NCBI GenBank assembly: GCA_963934295.1
Contig: CAWVXY010000002.1
Span: 1-64,000, forward strand
Reading direction: 5' to 3'
DNA: 64,000 nucleotides
Origin: Seribacter sp963934295
GTDB lineage: Bacteria; Verrucomicrobiota; Verrucomicrobiia; Opitutales; Seribacteraceae
Position numbers and translations under genes: made by a program. Below, piece after piece: positions 18,183 to 27,273 of this stretch; the stretch's first letter is position 1; every line of letters begins with the position of its first letter. Under the pieces are notes generated by a model that saw nothing but the letters and a program-made list of their open reading frames with translations, did no database searches and was not told where the DNA came from.

Positions 18183-19592
18183 TTATTTCTGTGCCGCTTT
18201 GGGAGTTTTCCAGCTCGGGTGGGGGGTATGAGCTTCCTCCATGTAGGAGATTAATCTTTGTGCCAAGGCTGGATGTTCGGATGCAATATTTTTATCCTCA
18301 TGAATATCCTTCGATAAGTCATAAAGTTCGATCTTTGAATCGTCCATATTTGAACGAATTAGTTTCCATTCTTCCATTACAACGGCTTGTCGGAAAGTAC
18401 GTTCATAGAATTCCCAGTAGAGATACCTGTGTTTTGTTTGTTTATTGGGATCTGCTTTCAGGGTTGGCAAAAAAGATACACTATCTAAACCCTCTGGTTT
18501 TGAAGTGCTTGCTATTTCGCAAGCGGTACCCATGAGGTCTCCAAAATAGAAGGGTTGTTCAGAGACTGAGTTCTTGGCCACGGTGTTGGGCCACCATGCA
18601 ATTGTGGGTACACGTATACCCCCTTCGGTAAGGGTTCTTTTCATTCCCCGTAGTGGGCCAGCTGGGTTGAAACGTTCGGGGTTATGCTTTGCTTCATTGT
18701 GAGGGCCATTATCGGATGTGAAGATGACTAATGTGTTGTCGGCAATTTTTAGCTTTTTTAGCAAATTCAGAATACGTCCTATATCTTGGTCCATCCGGGT
18801 AATCATTGCGGCTTGTCCTTTGTCCTGCTTAGGCCAGTCCAATTTTTCGTAGATTCCATAATCTGGTACTTCCGCACCATCTCCAAACATTCGACTACCT
18901 TCATTATTTGCATGAGGAATGGTAAGGGGTAAATACAGAAAAAATGGATCATTTTTATTTTTTTCTATCCAACGGAGAGCTTCCTGTGCAAAAAGATCAT
19001 GAGAATATTCCACCCGCTTGGTAGCGGCTCCCCCGATAAACCCAGCCCTCGACTCGGTTGATACCGGTTTTACGATATTGGAAAGTTTATGCTTTTGGAG
19101 ATTACGCCAAAGGAATTCAGGATAGAAATTATGAGCATGAACCTGATTGAGGTAGCCGTAAAAATAATCAAAACCTTGTTTCAGGGGATGTCCAGGCTGG
19201 TTCATCTCTCCTAACCCCCACTTGCCAATCAATGCGGTTTTGTATCCGGCTTCCTTTAATTTTTCTGCAACGGTTATATCTATATCGCGTAGGCTTTGTC
19301 GCATCATATCTCCGCCCGCATTTCCGCGGACATGGGTATGTCCCATGTGCTGACCCGTCATTAAGACGCTTCTTGATGGTGCGCATACTGTGGAGCCGGC
19401 ATAAAAGCGGGTGAATTTCATTCCCTCTTTGGCCATTTTATCGAGTTCTGGAGTCTTGATCAGTTCTTGGCCGAAGCAGCCAAGGTCACCATAGCCAAGA
19501 TCATCGGCCATAATGAAAATAATATTAGTTTTGGCGAATGCAAATGGTACGATGAGAAGGAAGAATAATGGAATGAGTTTTGAGTGAAACAT
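18183..19592 (-). CDS. Secreted Cys-type sulfatase (S1 family)
   Basis: This hydrolase removes sulfate esters, most likely from sulfated polysaccharides. From ATG 19592 (469 residues) it has a signal peptide (MFHSKLIPLFFLLIVPFAFA) and the metal-site start 'NIIFIMADDLGYGDLG'. The formylglycine motif C-x-P-S-R is at Cys70 ('VCAPSRSVLMTGQ'), and 'ALIGKWGLGEMNQPGHPLKQ' and 'DNTLVIFTSDNGPH' are downstream family motifs. Cys70 must be oxidised by a formylglycine-generating enzyme, which is not in this window. Its start is coupled to the preceding sulfatase (TAATATG). The substrate cannot be read from the sequence; arylsulfatase A-like annotation is only a family label. Confidence 0.93.
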   Translation of the reverse strand: MFHSKLIPLFFLLIVPFAFAKTNIIFIMADDLGYGDLGCFGQELIKTPELDKMAKEGMKFTRFYAGSTVCAPSRSVLMTGQHMGHTHVRGNAGGDMMRQSLRDIDITVAEKLKEAGYKTALIGKWGLGEMNQPGHPLKQGFDYFYGYLNQVHAHNFYPEFLWRNLQKHKLSNIVKPVSTESRAGFIGGAATKRVEYSHDLFAQEALRWIEKNKNDPFFLYLPLTIPHANNEGSRMFGDGAEVPDYGIYEKLDWPKQDKGQAAMITRMDQDIGRILNLLKKLKIADNTLVIFTSDNGPHNEAKHNPERFNPAGPLRGMKRTLTEGGIRVPTIAWWPNTVAKNSVSEQPFYFGDLMGTACEIASTSKPEGLDSVSFLPTLKADPNKQTKHRYLYWEFYERTFRQAVVMEEWKLIRSNMDDSKIELYDLSKDIHEDKNIASEHPALAQRLISYMEEAHTPHPSWKTPKAAQK

Positions 19593-19593
19593 A

Positions 19594-21450
19594 TTATTTT
19601 CCTTCGAGTTGCGTAACTGTGGTGTCAACAAGACGCCCAACATAACCCTGGAAGCGTTTATCCACTCCCTCAGGAGTGCGGGGCATTGATTTGATTTGGG
19701 TGAGTAGGGATTTAGCTTTATTATCTAAATGATCAATCGCATTCATCGCGAGCATCGATGGGAAGCAACCATTTTTGATGGGGTTGATGGTTTCACCAAG
19801 AGTTTTGACCGCCTTTTTGATTTGATTCTCGGATCCGTATTTGCCCAAAGCTTCCGCAGCAACCACTCGAACATAGAGGGAGCTGTCATCGAGGGCATCT
19901 TCCAATTGTTTACCCGCAGCACTTACTCCTTGCTTGCCGCGCATCAGTAGACCCATTGCACCCCAGTATCGAATAGCCGAGTCCTTGTCCTTGAGATAGC
20001 CAATCAGAAGTTTGGTCGCCCAAGGGGAAAGACCGGAAGCCAAGTCTGCCGCAACCATTATTCTTGCAAATGGATATTTTTCTGTGCGAGCCATTTCATA
20101 GGGTGTCGTACCCTCAGAACGCTCATGGATTTCTCCCTCGGGTAGGAAACCGACATCGATTATACTTTTAATATGGTTATGGTGAGCCTGACGCATTTTT
20201 TTCAGAACACCGGAATGATTTTTGGATTTGGCCAGATTTTTGACTTCATCGGGATCATTTTTGAGGTCATAGAGTTCTTCAGGTGGTTTGGTTTTCCAAA
20301 AGTGACTTTGTGCCTCGTTAAGTTTTCCTTCATCAAAAAGTTTCTTCCATGCCTGTGTGGTTGGAGTCTTGAACATATAAGACACATGTTGACCGTATAA
20401 TTTGTGGGGCATGTAATTACGGATGTAAATGTAGCGTTTTCCAACCACGGACCGAACCATGTCGTAGCGTTCGTCCATACGACCACGAAACCCGTAACTA
20501 TATTCCTGCTCGGTTGCTTCATCTTTACCCATAAAGGCATGACCCTGCATATGAGTAGGCGGCTTTTTTCCTGCTATACTGAGGAGGGTGGGGGCGAGAT
20601 CGACAAATCCGACCCGTCGATTAATACTTCCACCCACTTTATAATCCGAAGATGCAAGATGTTTCCATTTTTCAGGCACATGTACGATCAGGGGAACATT
20701 TAACCCGGAGAAAAAAGGCCATCGTTTGCTTCTGGGCATGCCTGATCCATGATCTCCGTAGTAGAAAACGATGGTATCCTTATCGAGGCCTTCGTCCTTT
20801 AGTTCCTTGAGCTTAGCACCCACCATTTTATCCATTTCCGTGATCTTGTCATAATACTGTGCCCAGTCCTGGCGCACATCAGGATGATCAGGATGGTAGG
20901 CGGGCACGCGAACTTTTGCGGGGTTGTGAACTTGAGTGTGTGGGCGAGAACGAATTTTGCTCTCATGAGAAATTGTGAAATTAAAAATAGAAAAGAAGGG
21001 TTGGTCTTTTTTGGGGCGATTTCTCCAGTCTCCCTTTCGACCGCTTTCATTCCATACTTCTCCTTCTTTCATTAAATTATAATCTTCCTTAGAATTATTT
21101 GTACAATAATAACCAAGTTCACGAAGGTAAGCAGGATACATTTTGAACTTGGCAGGTAAGCGGGTCATGCTCCTCATATGCTCGGATCCAGTTGAAGGTG
21201 GATACATGCCTGAAATAATCGTCGTTCGAGCCGGTGCGCAGACTGGAGCATTGGAAATAGCACGGGTGTAGATCATTCCCTTCGCTGCAAGAGCATCCAA
21301 ATTAGGCGTTTCTGCATATTTATCTCCATAGCATCCGAGGTGAGGCCCATTATCCTCACTTGTGAGCCATAAAATATTGGGCAGATCTGCGGCATGAGTA
21401 AAAAATGAATTAAGAAGGTAAATGATTAGAATTTTGGAGATCGATTTCAT
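19594..21450 (-). CDS. Secreted sulfatase (heparan N-sulfatase-like) with C-terminal HEAT-like repeats
   Basis: The 618-residue product has a signal peptide (MKSISKILIIYLLNSFFTHA). Its start motif 'PNILWLTSEDNGPHLGCYGD' is typical of the sulfamidase/S1_8-like branch. The active-site C-x-P-A-R is at Cys71 ('VCAPARTTIISGMYPP'), and 'DTIVFYYGDHGSGMPRSKRW' belongs to the metal site. After ~470 residues a HEAT/ARM-like tail begins ('SAIRYWGAMGLLMRGKQG', 'SSLYVRVVAAEALGKYGS'), which may bind substrate or partners. It is the first of two coupled sulfatase genes. The pair with different motif types suggests sequential removal of different sulfate groups, an inference. Confidence 0.92.
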   Translation of the reverse strand: MKSISKILIIYLLNSFFTHAADLPNILWLTSEDNGPHLGCYGDKYAETPNLDALAAKGMIYTRAISNAPVCAPARTTIISGMYPPSTGSEHMRSMTRLPAKFKMYPAYLRELGYYCTNNSKEDYNLMKEGEVWNESGRKGDWRNRPKKDQPFFSIFNFTISHESKIRSRPHTQVHNPAKVRVPAYHPDHPDVRQDWAQYYDKITEMDKMVGAKLKELKDEGLDKDTIVFYYGDHGSGMPRSKRWPFFSGLNVPLIVHVPEKWKHLASSDYKVGGSINRRVGFVDLAPTLLSIAGKKPPTHMQGHAFMGKDEATEQEYSYGFRGRMDERYDMVRSVVGKRYIYIRNYMPHKLYGQHVSYMFKTPTTQAWKKLFDEGKLNEAQSHFWKTKPPEELYDLKNDPDEVKNLAKSKNHSGVLKKMRQAHHNHIKSIIDVGFLPEGEIHERSEGTTPYEMARTEKYPFARIMVAADLASGLSPWATKLLIGYLKDKDSAIRYWGAMGLLMRGKQGVSAAGKQLEDALDDSSLYVRVVAAEALGKYGSENQIKKAVKTLGETINPIKNGCFPSMLAMNAIDHLDNKAKSLLTQIKSMPRTPEGVDKRFQGYVGRLVDTTVTQLEGK

Positions 21451-21452
21451 TA

Positions 21453-22466
21453 TTAGTAATTGCTTAGGGTGAGTACTCGGTTATTCCAGCTGTCGCAGAC
21501 CCATAAGCTTCCGTCCGGTCCGATGCTAACACCATGTGGGCGGTTGAGCGTGGTTTGCGGTTTGGCTTTGCCACCAAGGATGGTGGAGACGGATTTGGTT
21601 TTTGGATCATAGAGGCGGATCAGATGGTTATTATCATCTGCGATTATAATTCTTTCCTGTCTGTCCACGCAGAGATGTTTAGGGCCATTGAAGCTCGCTT
21701 GCAGAGCAGGGCCGTCCCGCTGGCCCCTTTTGCCGGTACCCGCCAAGGTGTAAATTTTACCATCGGGATGGATTACGCGTAGGGCATGGCCGTTTCGTTC
21801 TAGGACGAATAGATTTCCCTCGTCATCCATGACCGCGGCTCTCGGGTCCATCAATGGTTGTTCCAAGGTGAGTTTGCCGTCAATGGGTTTTCCTTTTTTG
21901 CCATTGCCTGCGATGGTGCGAATTATTCCTGAATTGAGATCGACCGCACGGATTCGCCGATTTCGGATATCCGCAATGAGGAGGGTTTTCTCATCAGGCG
22001 TTAGGCTGATGGAAATGGGCGTATCTAGCTTTGCGTTCTTTGCTAGTCCATTGTCTCCGGAAAAGCCCTTTTGGTATGGAGTTCCAGCAAGGGTGGATAG
22101 TCGGTTGTTATTGCCGTTAATTTTACGAACCAAGTTGTTATGGGTATCAGATATATATAGCAAATTATTCGAAGCCCATGCCAGGTTGTGCATGCTACTG
22201 TACATTCCTTTGTCCGCTAAAAGTCCATCCCCGGCATATCCTTTTTTACCATTACCAGAAAAGGTTTGAAGTTTCCCTTTTTTATCGAGTTTGAGGATTC
22301 GTCCACCTTCGTATTCAGCAATGTATGCATTACCTTTGTTGTCAAACGCAACTCCGAATGGACTATTAATACCAGTTTTGGGTCCCAGTTTCTCGACTAA
22401 ACGAACCTCTCCGTAGCTGAAAAGGTTTATGGCCAAAAGAGACAGGCCTAATACAAATGGCTTCAT
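21453..22466 (-). CDS. Secreted NHL-repeat beta-propeller protein
   Basis: From ATG 22466 the product has 337 residues, with a signal peptide (MKPFVLGLSLLAINLFSYG) and about six NHL blades. Examples are 'SPFGVAFDNKGNAYIAEYEG', 'LLYISDTHNNLVRKI', 'TLLIADIRNRRIRAVD' and 'GSLWVCDSWNNRVLTL'. NHL propellers bind proteins or glycans, and some are lyases; no catalytic residues can be assigned here. It lies between the sialate O-acetylesterase and the two sulfatases on one strand with gaps of a few bases, so it is probably part of a polysaccharide-processing operon. A further in-frame TTG at 22475 is a less likely start. Confidence 0.9.
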   Translation of the reverse strand: MKPFVLGLSLLAINLFSYGEVRLVEKLGPKTGINSPFGVAFDNKGNAYIAEYEGGRILKLDKKGKLQTFSGNGKKGYAGDGLLADKGMYSSMHNLAWASNNLLYISDTHNNLVRKINGNNNRLSTLAGTPYQKGFSGDNGLAKNAKLDTPISISLTPDEKTLLIADIRNRRIRAVDLNSGIIRTIAGNGKKGKPIDGKLTLEQPLMDPRAAVMDDEGNLFVLERNGHALRVIHPDGKIYTLAGTGKRGQRDGPALQASFNGPKHLCVDRQERIIIADDNNHLIRLYDPKTKSVSTILGGKAKPQTTLNRPHGVSIGPDGSLWVCDSWNNRVLTLSNY

Positions 22467-22489
22467 GAGTACCAATAAAGTTTAAAAAC

Positions 22490-24079
22490 TTACTGTCCCT
22501 TGGTAATCATAGGGAAATCGTCCGTTCGGAAGGGAGTAACTGGAAGGGTTACCGAACCGTCTTTGCGGTAAAGATTACAAACTGGATTGTCGGACCAGGC
22601 ATAGCGTGCCGCAACCGGGTTTTCTATTCCTTCTGCCCAGACCTCAACCTGGTTCTTGCCGAGGAGTTTAGCCTGTGCCCAAACGAATTTCTGGTCCTTC
22701 CCGCAGATAGCAAACCCAACTGGATTACGAACATCAAAGCAATAAAGCCCTTGTCCCACATGACCTAGGGTAAGAATCATCTTGTTGCCCTTTATTTCCA
22801 TTGATTGGTAGCGTGGGCTTTGTGAGGGAATGTCCATGCCGTAGTCTTTGTTCAGTGCATTACGAACAAGTCGGTTAGCAACTATTTGCTTGTTGCGGGG
22901 GTGTATATCTCGTCCCTCTCCCACATCAATGATCACGGCTTCTCCCACATTTTTAAGTTTGTCGAGGGTAAGGGTTTGGGCTTCGCGTAATTCGGGCCAT
23001 GTCTGTTCGGTTGGTGGTTCAGGAACCTCATTCATGAAATCCGCCAATTGGACCCAATAGAATGAGAAATCACCTTGGTTCCATGCATCTCTCCATGACT
23101 GAATCATCAATGGAAATACCTCACGGTAGGCGTGTCCGCGTCTACCATTGCTTTCACCCTGGTACCAGATTGCTCCTTTTATACCGTAGCCAATAATTGG
23201 ATTTAGAACGCCATTGTAAAGATTGGCAGGTCGGTGTTGTCCAGTCAGTTGATTGCGGGGGGCACGGGGACGGCCACCTGGCTGGGGTTTACCCTGCTTA
23301 CGTGCGGTTTGGGCCTTTTCCTGCCACTTCTTGAGCTTCTCTTCGTAAGTAGCGAGAAGTTTGTTGTAATCAAAAGTTTTTTCAGTTTCTCTCCATTGAT
23401 CCATGTAAGGCTTTGCGACAGGAAGTTTGTTCAGGCGGTCGCGCGGAATCCAGGCCTCACAGGCGGATCCGCCCCATGCGTTATCGATCAGACCAACTGG
23501 AATTCCTAATGCCAGATGCAAGCGTCGACCGAAAAGGTAACCCACTGCAGAGAAATTTTTGGCGACCTCTGGAGTGGAGGCTTCCCATTGTCCCTTAAAG
23601 TCGATTTGAGCCTCCTGTGTGCCAACTTGTGGAATACTGATTAGACGAAGATTAGGATAATGGGCAGTCATGATTTCGAGATCGGCGTCATCAGCATTTC
23701 CAAGGGCCCATCCCATGTTAGACTGACCAGAGCAAAGCCAAACTTCTCCAATTAAGATATTTTCATATTTTAAATGGTTAATTCTTAAAGTCTTTGCATC
23801 GGTTGATGCTTTCATTGGATTTAAAATGATTTTCCAATTTCCTTTGGAATTGGCGGTTGTTTTATGTTTTTGCCCAGCAATTGAGAGATTAATACTTTCT
23901 CCTGCATCGGCCCATCCCCAAATCGGGTTTTTATGATTTTGCTGAAGGACCATGTTGTCTCCAATGATTGCAGGAGTCCTTACATCCGCAAAGCATTGAG
24001 CTTTCAGGGCTACAATTACAGTGAAAAGCAGACTAGCGTTATAAATGGATTGAGACCAAAAGGACTGGGTTGATTTCAT
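22490..24079 (-). CDS. Secreted sialate O-acetylesterase-like SGNH carbohydrate esterase
   Basis: The 529-residue protein carries an N-terminal membrane/signal region (to ~Ala31) and a SASA-type carbohydrate esterase domain. The nucleophile is in 'EVWLCSGQSNMGWALG' (Ser120). Later blocks 'GIPVGLIDNAWGGSACEAWI' and 'IGYGIKGAIWYQGESNGRRG' contain the oxyanion and Ser/Gly motif residues, and 'GEGRDIHPRNKQIVANRLV' holds the C-terminal Asp-x-x-His. It likely removes acetyl groups from acetylated glycans such as xylan, sialic acids or algal polysaccharide; the substrate is not defined. It is the first gene of the cluster with the NHL protein and sulfatases. The Pro/Arg-rich insert around 260-275 ('GKPQPGGRPRAPRNQL') is unusual. 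Confidence 0.9.
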   Translation of the reverse strand: MKSTQSFWSQSIYNASLLFTVIVALKAQCFADVRTPAIIGDNMVLQQNHKNPIWGWADAGESINLSIAGQKHKTTANSKGNWKIILNPMKASTDAKTLRINHLKYENILIGEVWLCSGQSNMGWALGNADDADLEIMTAHYPNLRLISIPQVGTQEAQIDFKGQWEASTPEVAKNFSAVGYLFGRRLHLALGIPVGLIDNAWGGSACEAWIPRDRLNKLPVAKPYMDQWRETEKTFDYNKLLATYEEKLKKWQEKAQTARKQGKPQPGGRPRAPRNQLTGQHRPANLYNGVLNPIIGYGIKGAIWYQGESNGRRGHAYREVFPLMIQSWRDAWNQGDFSFYWVQLADFMNEVPEPPTEQTWPELREAQTLTLDKLKNVGEAVIIDVGEGRDIHPRNKQIVANRLVRNALNKDYGMDIPSQSPRYQSMEIKGNKMILTLGHVGQGLYCFDVRNPVGFAICGKDQKFVWAQAKLLGKNQVEVWAEGIENPVAARYAWSDNPVCNLYRKDGSVTLPVTPFRTDDFPMITKGQ

Positions 24080-24156
24080 TTATAGGAGAAAAAAATGAGT
24101 GGCCTCTATGGTCAAGGGACAATCTTGAGAAAAGCAAAGTCTTTTTCGGGAACAGA

Positions 24157-24543
24157 TTATATTTTGAATGAAAAATCGATCACAAAAACATCGTCCATTA
24201 GTGGTTTTAATTGAGAGACGAAATTTTGATGTTCAGGATGGGGGAGATATTCAGTGCGAGCCTGTTCGTTTTTAAAAGTAATCACAAAGCCGTGGGAGAA
24301 TTCTTTATTTAAATTTTCCGGACTATTATTTTGCCCCCCAGTAATCGACAGGACTCCCGGAATTTTATTTTGCAGACTGATGAATGATTCCTTCAACTTT
24401 TCAATTTCACCATCGCTTACATGTTTTTTAAATTTAAAGCAAACTATGTGCTGGATGGGGTCTTTGGGATAAAGGACTTTTGCGGAAATCATTTTTACTA
24501 GTAATAAATTTTGAACGGGGAAGAATATTAATATTTTCTTCAC
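24157..24543 (-). CDS. Dabb (stress-responsive alpha/beta-barrel) domain protein
   Basis: The core 'IQHIVCFKFKKHVSDGEIEK' through 'FSHGFVITFKNEQARTEYLP' and 'HPEHQNFVSQLKPLMDDVFV' is the ferredoxin-like Dabb/Pfam Dabb domain. Its members form dimeric barrels, some with small-molecule or heme-like ligands. Two starts are possible: GTG 24543, giving 128 residues with a hydrophobic leader, or ATG 24492, giving 111 residues and only the domain. The family usually lacks a leader, so ATG 24492 is plausible. The role here is unknown. It is divergent from a small membrane protein with a short gap. Confidence 0.85.
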   Translation of the reverse strand: MKKILIFFPVQNLLLVKMISAKVLYPKDPIQHIVCFKFKKHVSDGEIEKLKESFISLQNKIPGVLSITGGQNNSPENLNKEFSHGFVITFKNEQARTEYLPHPEHQNFVSQLKPLMDDVFVIDFSFKI

Positions 24544-24585
24544 CCCTCTCTTGACTTGAACGCAATCCTTGTCAAAATAACAACT

Positions 24586-24810
24586 ATGACAACTGAATTT
24601 GATTGGTTTATGATAACAATGCCTCTTTTTGCCCTCATCGTATGGGCAATTGTTATGGTTGGATCCATGGAAAAGCAGCCCAAGTTTTTAGACGGAGCAA
24701 TGGCCAAAAAGGTTTTTGGAGCCGTTTTTGTGGGCTTTTTTGGGATTGGTGTTTTGGTATCGCTTTACTATATGATCCTTCGTTTTGTTGAGTTGCTCGC
24801 AAATTATTGA
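24586..24810 (+). CDS. Small membrane protein, two predicted helices (74 aa)
   Basis: From ATG 24586 the product is 74 residues with two hydrophobic stretches: 'WFMITMPLFALIVWAIVMVG' (~7-26) and 'VFGAVFVGFFGIGVLVSLYY' (~43-62), joined by a charged loop with 'EKQPKFLDGAMAKK'. An in-frame TTG at 24556 would add ten residues. It has no recognised family. It lies alone between the Dabb gene and recD2 and reads opposite to both. The regular membrane topology suggests a real small gene. Confidence 0.65.
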   Translation: MTTEFDWFMITMPLFALIVWAIVMVGSMEKQPKFLDGAMAKKVFGAVFVGFFGIGVLVSLYYMILRFVELLANY

Positions 24811-25025
24811 TTTACTCCGCTACACTCCAGTTCGTATGTTTGGATGGTAAGAACTCTGAATTTTTTATTCGTTCATTTATTTAGCCAAGGGAAGATAAAT
24901 TTCCGAATTGTGTAGCCCAGGCATTAGTTAATAAAGCTTTCATTGTTTTCTCTTTCCTTCGCTAGAAGAATTTAACAGTATGCGACGAATTATACCCTCG
25001 TTCTAGTATGCCAGGTAAAGCTTAG

Positions 25026-27221
25026 TTATATTATTTGTTTGATTTTACGTATCAGGTCAGTTTGGCGAACCAAGGTCTTATCATTTCGAATAGCCATGGC
25101 ATAGGCTGCGGGATCACCCACGAAAATTACTTTTTTCTTAGCCCTCGTTAGCCCAGTGTAAACCAAGTTTCTTTGGAGCATCATAAAATGTTGTTTTAAG
25201 AGTGGGAAAATAACTACGGGGTATTCACTACCCTGGCTTTTATGAACGGAGATCGCGTAGGCAGGTTGTAAATCGGTAATTTCCATCCGTTCATAAATAA
25301 TTCTCTTTCCTTCAAACAGAATTTCAATTTTTCCATTAATTGAATCAACCGAATCAATAATACCCATATCCCCGTTAAATACATCCTTGTCATAATTATT
25401 TCGGGTTTGGATAACTTTGTCTCCTTCTCGGAAAATATTGAACCCCATACTGTGGGTGGCACCGTTTGGATTGATCGAATCCCTTATTTGATCGTTTAAA
25501 TTTCCTATCCCAGCAGTGCCTCGGTGAAGAGGAGCTAGGATTTGTACATCCTGCTTGGGATCAATCGAAAATTTTCTCGGAAGAACCTCACGACAAAGCT
25601 TGCTCACGGTTTCAATACATAATTCGGGCGTTACAGCACGTATAAAGTGAACATCCTGGTCGGGGTTCATTTCATCAAGGGAGTCGATCGGCGATGGAGG
25701 TGAACCTTTTCCGTCAAGAATACCATGTGCAAGGTTTACGATACCACTATTCTCAGCTTGTCGAAAAGTAACCTGTAGTCGGGTAACTGAAAATAAGTCA
25801 CAATCAATAATATCCTTAAGTACATTACCAGACCCCACAGATGGTAACTGATCGGCATCTCCGACCAATAAAATGTGTGCATGGGGAGGAACGGAGCGAA
25901 ATAGAGCGGAGGCTAACCTAATGTCGAGCATACTGGTCTCGTCCATGATAAGAAAATCACAAACCAGGGGAGATTTTTCATTTACCGTAAATCCCCCGTG
26001 CCCGGGATCAAATTTTAATAATCTATGAACGGTTTGGGCAAAGTGGGATGCACTTTCTGCCATCCTTCGGGCAGCCCGACCGGTTGGGGCGGCGAGCATA
26101 ACCTTTGCTTTTTTTGCTTTAAGGATAGAGACGATGGCACGAAGTATGGTTGTTTTTCCCGTTCCCGGTCCACCCGTCAAAATGGCGACTTTGGACGAAA
26201 GTGCATTTCGAATCCCTTCAGTCTGCGCATCGGCGAATCCAAAACCTGCTCTTTGTTGTGCCCATTCGATGGCTTTTTCAATTAAAATACTGGGCAAGGA
26301 CGACTGGGATTTAAGAACGGCTTGTAGAGAGCGTGCGATATTATCTTCAGCTTTCCATGATGTAGGTAATTGAAGCCAGTCGGATTCAGTGGAGATTAAT
26401 TCACCATCCTCCAATAGTGCCTGAATTCTTTTTTCCACCCCCTCGGTCGGGGTTTCAAGAAGTGCGGTTGCTTTTAATGCAATTTCCCTACGGTCCATAT
26501 GAGTGTGACCTTCGTCTTCCGCTTCCTGTTGGGTGTGGAGAATACCGGCATCAATACGATCGGGGCCGTTGCTTGACAGACCTAGGTTAAGTGCAATCTT
26601 ATCCGCAGTTTTAAAACCAATTCCCTTAACATCCCGAATAATCCTGTAGGGATCACTTTCTAAAATCGATTTTGCATTATTACCATATTTTCGGACCAAG
26701 CGGAGACATAATGCATCGGTAACCCCATAGGTTTGAAGAAACATCATTACCTCGCGAATGGCTTTCTGTTCCTCCCATGCGAGCCTTATTCCTTTTATAC
26801 GTTTTGAACCAATCCCGGGTATTTCTCGCAAGCGGGCAGAATCCTCTGAAATAACCTTGAGGGTCTCTGCTCCGAAATGGTCTACAATTTTATTGGCATA
26901 GGTCTTACCAATTCCATGGACCAATCCACTACCTAAATACTTTCTTATACCATAAGCAGAGGCTGGAAGTTTACTCTCGAATTTATCAAATGAAAATTGT
27001 TTCCCATGCTTCGGGTGATTCGTCCAGTTCCCCTTTAAAATGAGAGTTTCACCGCATTGTATCTTGGGTGCTTTCCCAATTACTGCAATCTCCGCACTTT
27101 TATCATTCTCCCTGAGCTTACCTATTAGGAACCCATTTTCTTCATTATAGAAGGTTATTCTTTCGAGCACTCCTTCTAGGCTCGAGTCTGATGTTTTGTT
27201 TTTTTTGTTAGATTGGGACAT
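25026..27221 (-). CDS. recD2: RecD2-type ATP-dependent DNA helicase
   Basis: RecD2 is a 5'-3' superfamily 1B helicase not tied to RecBC, involved in replication and repair. The 731-residue protein has an N-terminal OB-like region, then helix-hairpin-helix motifs ('LREIPGIGSKRIKGIR', 'GIGFKTADKIALNLG'). The motor has Walker A 'ILTGGPGTGKTTILRAI', Walker B 'LIMDETSMLD', 'LLVGDADQLPSVGSGNVLKD' and 'TRLQVTFRQ', and the C-terminal motif 'YAISVHKSQGSEYPVVIFPL'. The long N-terminal region distinguishes it from RecD1. It is likely monocistronic. No anomaly is seen. Confidence 0.95.
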   Translation of the reverse strand: MSQSNKKNKTSDSSLEGVLERITFYNEENGFLIGKLRENDKSAEIAVIGKAPKIQCGETLILKGNWTNHPKHGKQFSFDKFESKLPASAYGIRKYLGSGLVHGIGKTYANKIVDHFGAETLKVISEDSARLREIPGIGSKRIKGIRLAWEEQKAIREVMMFLQTYGVTDALCLRLVRKYGNNAKSILESDPYRIIRDVKGIGFKTADKIALNLGLSSNGPDRIDAGILHTQQEAEDEGHTHMDRREIALKATALLETPTEGVEKRIQALLEDGELISTESDWLQLPTSWKAEDNIARSLQAVLKSQSSLPSILIEKAIEWAQQRAGFGFADAQTEGIRNALSSKVAILTGGPGTGKTTILRAIVSILKAKKAKVMLAAPTGRAARRMAESASHFAQTVHRLLKFDPGHGGFTVNEKSPLVCDFLIMDETSMLDIRLASALFRSVPPHAHILLVGDADQLPSVGSGNVLKDIIDCDLFSVTRLQVTFRQAENSGIVNLAHGILDGKGSPPSPIDSLDEMNPDQDVHFIRAVTPELCIETVSKLCREVLPRKFSIDPKQDVQILAPLHRGTAGIGNLNDQIRDSINPNGATHSMGFNIFREGDKVIQTRNNYDKDVFNGDMGIIDSVDSINGKIEILFEGKRIIYERMEITDLQPAYAISVHKSQGSEYPVVIFPLLKQHFMMLQRNLVYTGLTRAKKKVIFVGDPAAYAMAIRNDKTLVRQTDLIRKIKQII

Positions 27222-27273
27222 GAATAAAATTTAGCTCATTCAATGAAATGCCCTTCACTATGTTTAAAGCAAA

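Noticed and set aside
24811..25025. Possible RNA or terminator after recD2
   Set aside because: Only an imperfect CTTC/GAAG stem with a bulge and no T-run; nothing supportable.
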